Part shown: one piece after another, positions 63,802-64,000 of the stretch
Layout of the letters: each line of letters starts with the position of its first letter
Position numbering within the stretch: the stretch's first letter is position 1
Source of the DNA: UBA7236 sp964463165
GTDB lineage: Bacteria > Bacteroidota > Bacteroidia > Chitinophagales > BACL12
Assembly: GCA_964463165.1 (NCBI GenBank)
Contig: CAYXBK010000018.1
Coordinates: 33,927-97,926, forward strand
Direction of reading: 5' to 3'
Length of the DNA stretch: 64,000 nt
Position numbers and translations under genes: made by a program
The notes under the pieces: generated by a model
Databases searched by the model: none
The model's input: the letters and a program-made list of their open reading frames with translations, nothing else
What the model was told of the DNA's origin: nothing

Positions 63802-64000
63802 GCTTTGTCATTGAGTTTGTTTTGTTCAAAGGGAGAGTTTTGTCCGTTCGTTTCTTGAAAAAATGTTCGGATTAGAAGCGTCCCAAGAATTGCCGGTAAT
63901 ATTTTTATTTACACAATAAACCTTAACAATTCGTAATTCATTAACATACTGACTGAATACGCAAAATTCCGATACAATTTTAAAGATACTTCAACATAAT
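63802..64000. other. Upstream region of the TPR/IucC-like/TIR unit
   Basis: No gene seen. It is AT-rich and presumably carries the promoter of the minus-strand unit, but no convincing TAnnTTTG element was found. The window ends here, so any further operon gene would lie beyond 64000. Confidence 0.4.

Noticed and set aside
1..64000. tRNA, rRNA or riboswitch genes
   Set aside because: None of the gaps between genes shows a cloverleaf, rRNA sequence or known riboswitch core that I can recognise by eye; a covariance-model search could still find a small RNA.

Overview
The window comes from a member of the Bacteroidota, probably an environmental lineage near Chitinophagales/Saprospirales. The evidence is: several secreted proteins with Por/type IX secretion (T9SS) C-terminal signals (types A and B); SusC-like TonB-dependent receptors with an N-terminal carboxypeptidase-regulatory domain; DUF3857 and MORN-variant proteins; AT-rich intergenic DNA; no obvious Shine-Dalgarno sites; and promoters of the Bacteroidetes TAnnTTTG type lying only a few bases before start codons. 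No rRNA or tRNA gene was found. Lineage below phylum is inference.

Layout. 1-10.2 kb: pyrR, then a TPR/MORN-repeat protein co-transcribed with three DUF3857 secreted proteins; the first keeps a transglutaminase triad and the other two have lost it. 10.3-17.7 kb: a SUMF1 lipoprotein, a T9SS-exported sortilin-like propeller, a PDZ/MORN protein and two short proteins that stop at the end of a TonB-receptor plug domain. 17.8-24.6 kb: housekeeping genes (sppA, folK, a deoxynucleoside kinase, an M14 peptidase, dinB). 24.6-28.5 kb: accessory region. A 135-bp tandem palindromic repeat array (about 5.5 units) abuts a DUF559 nuclease gene, and a 2.55-kb IS1595-family element sits inside the array with an 8-bp target duplication. 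The element carries a HEPN-motif protein, a 34-residue lysine-rich protein and two small membrane proteins. 28.5-39.6 kb: DPP-IV peptidase, a CxxC/T9SS protein, a TonB receptor, an SpoU methylase, a hybrid histidine kinase with a membrane-tethered receiver protein, polyprenyl synthase and a Nudix hydrolase. 39.7-46.2 kb: two tandem SBBP-propeller paralogues that use different T9SS signals, plus another secreted protein. 46.3-50.7 kb: an MFS exporter (probable CTG start) and a metal/TonB-receptor cluster. 50.8-60.2 kb: fasciclin, ABC-F, MsrB, a methyltransferase and many small stress or membrane proteins.

60.3-63.8 kb (minus strand) is the most novel-looking locus. It is a tightly packed four-gene unit: a membrane TPR protein, then a short relative of IucA/IucC (NIS synthetase) enzymes, then a 45-residue one-helix membrane protein starting on an ATGA overlap, then a TIR-domain membrane protein. 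The layout suggests a sensor/enzyme/TIR-effector immune or signalling module with no siderophore genes nearby. That function is inference.

A second window-wide feature is a family of degenerate tandem repeats with a strict 7-bp period but different sequences. They occur in at least seven intergenic places and once inside the probable coding start of a TonB receptor.
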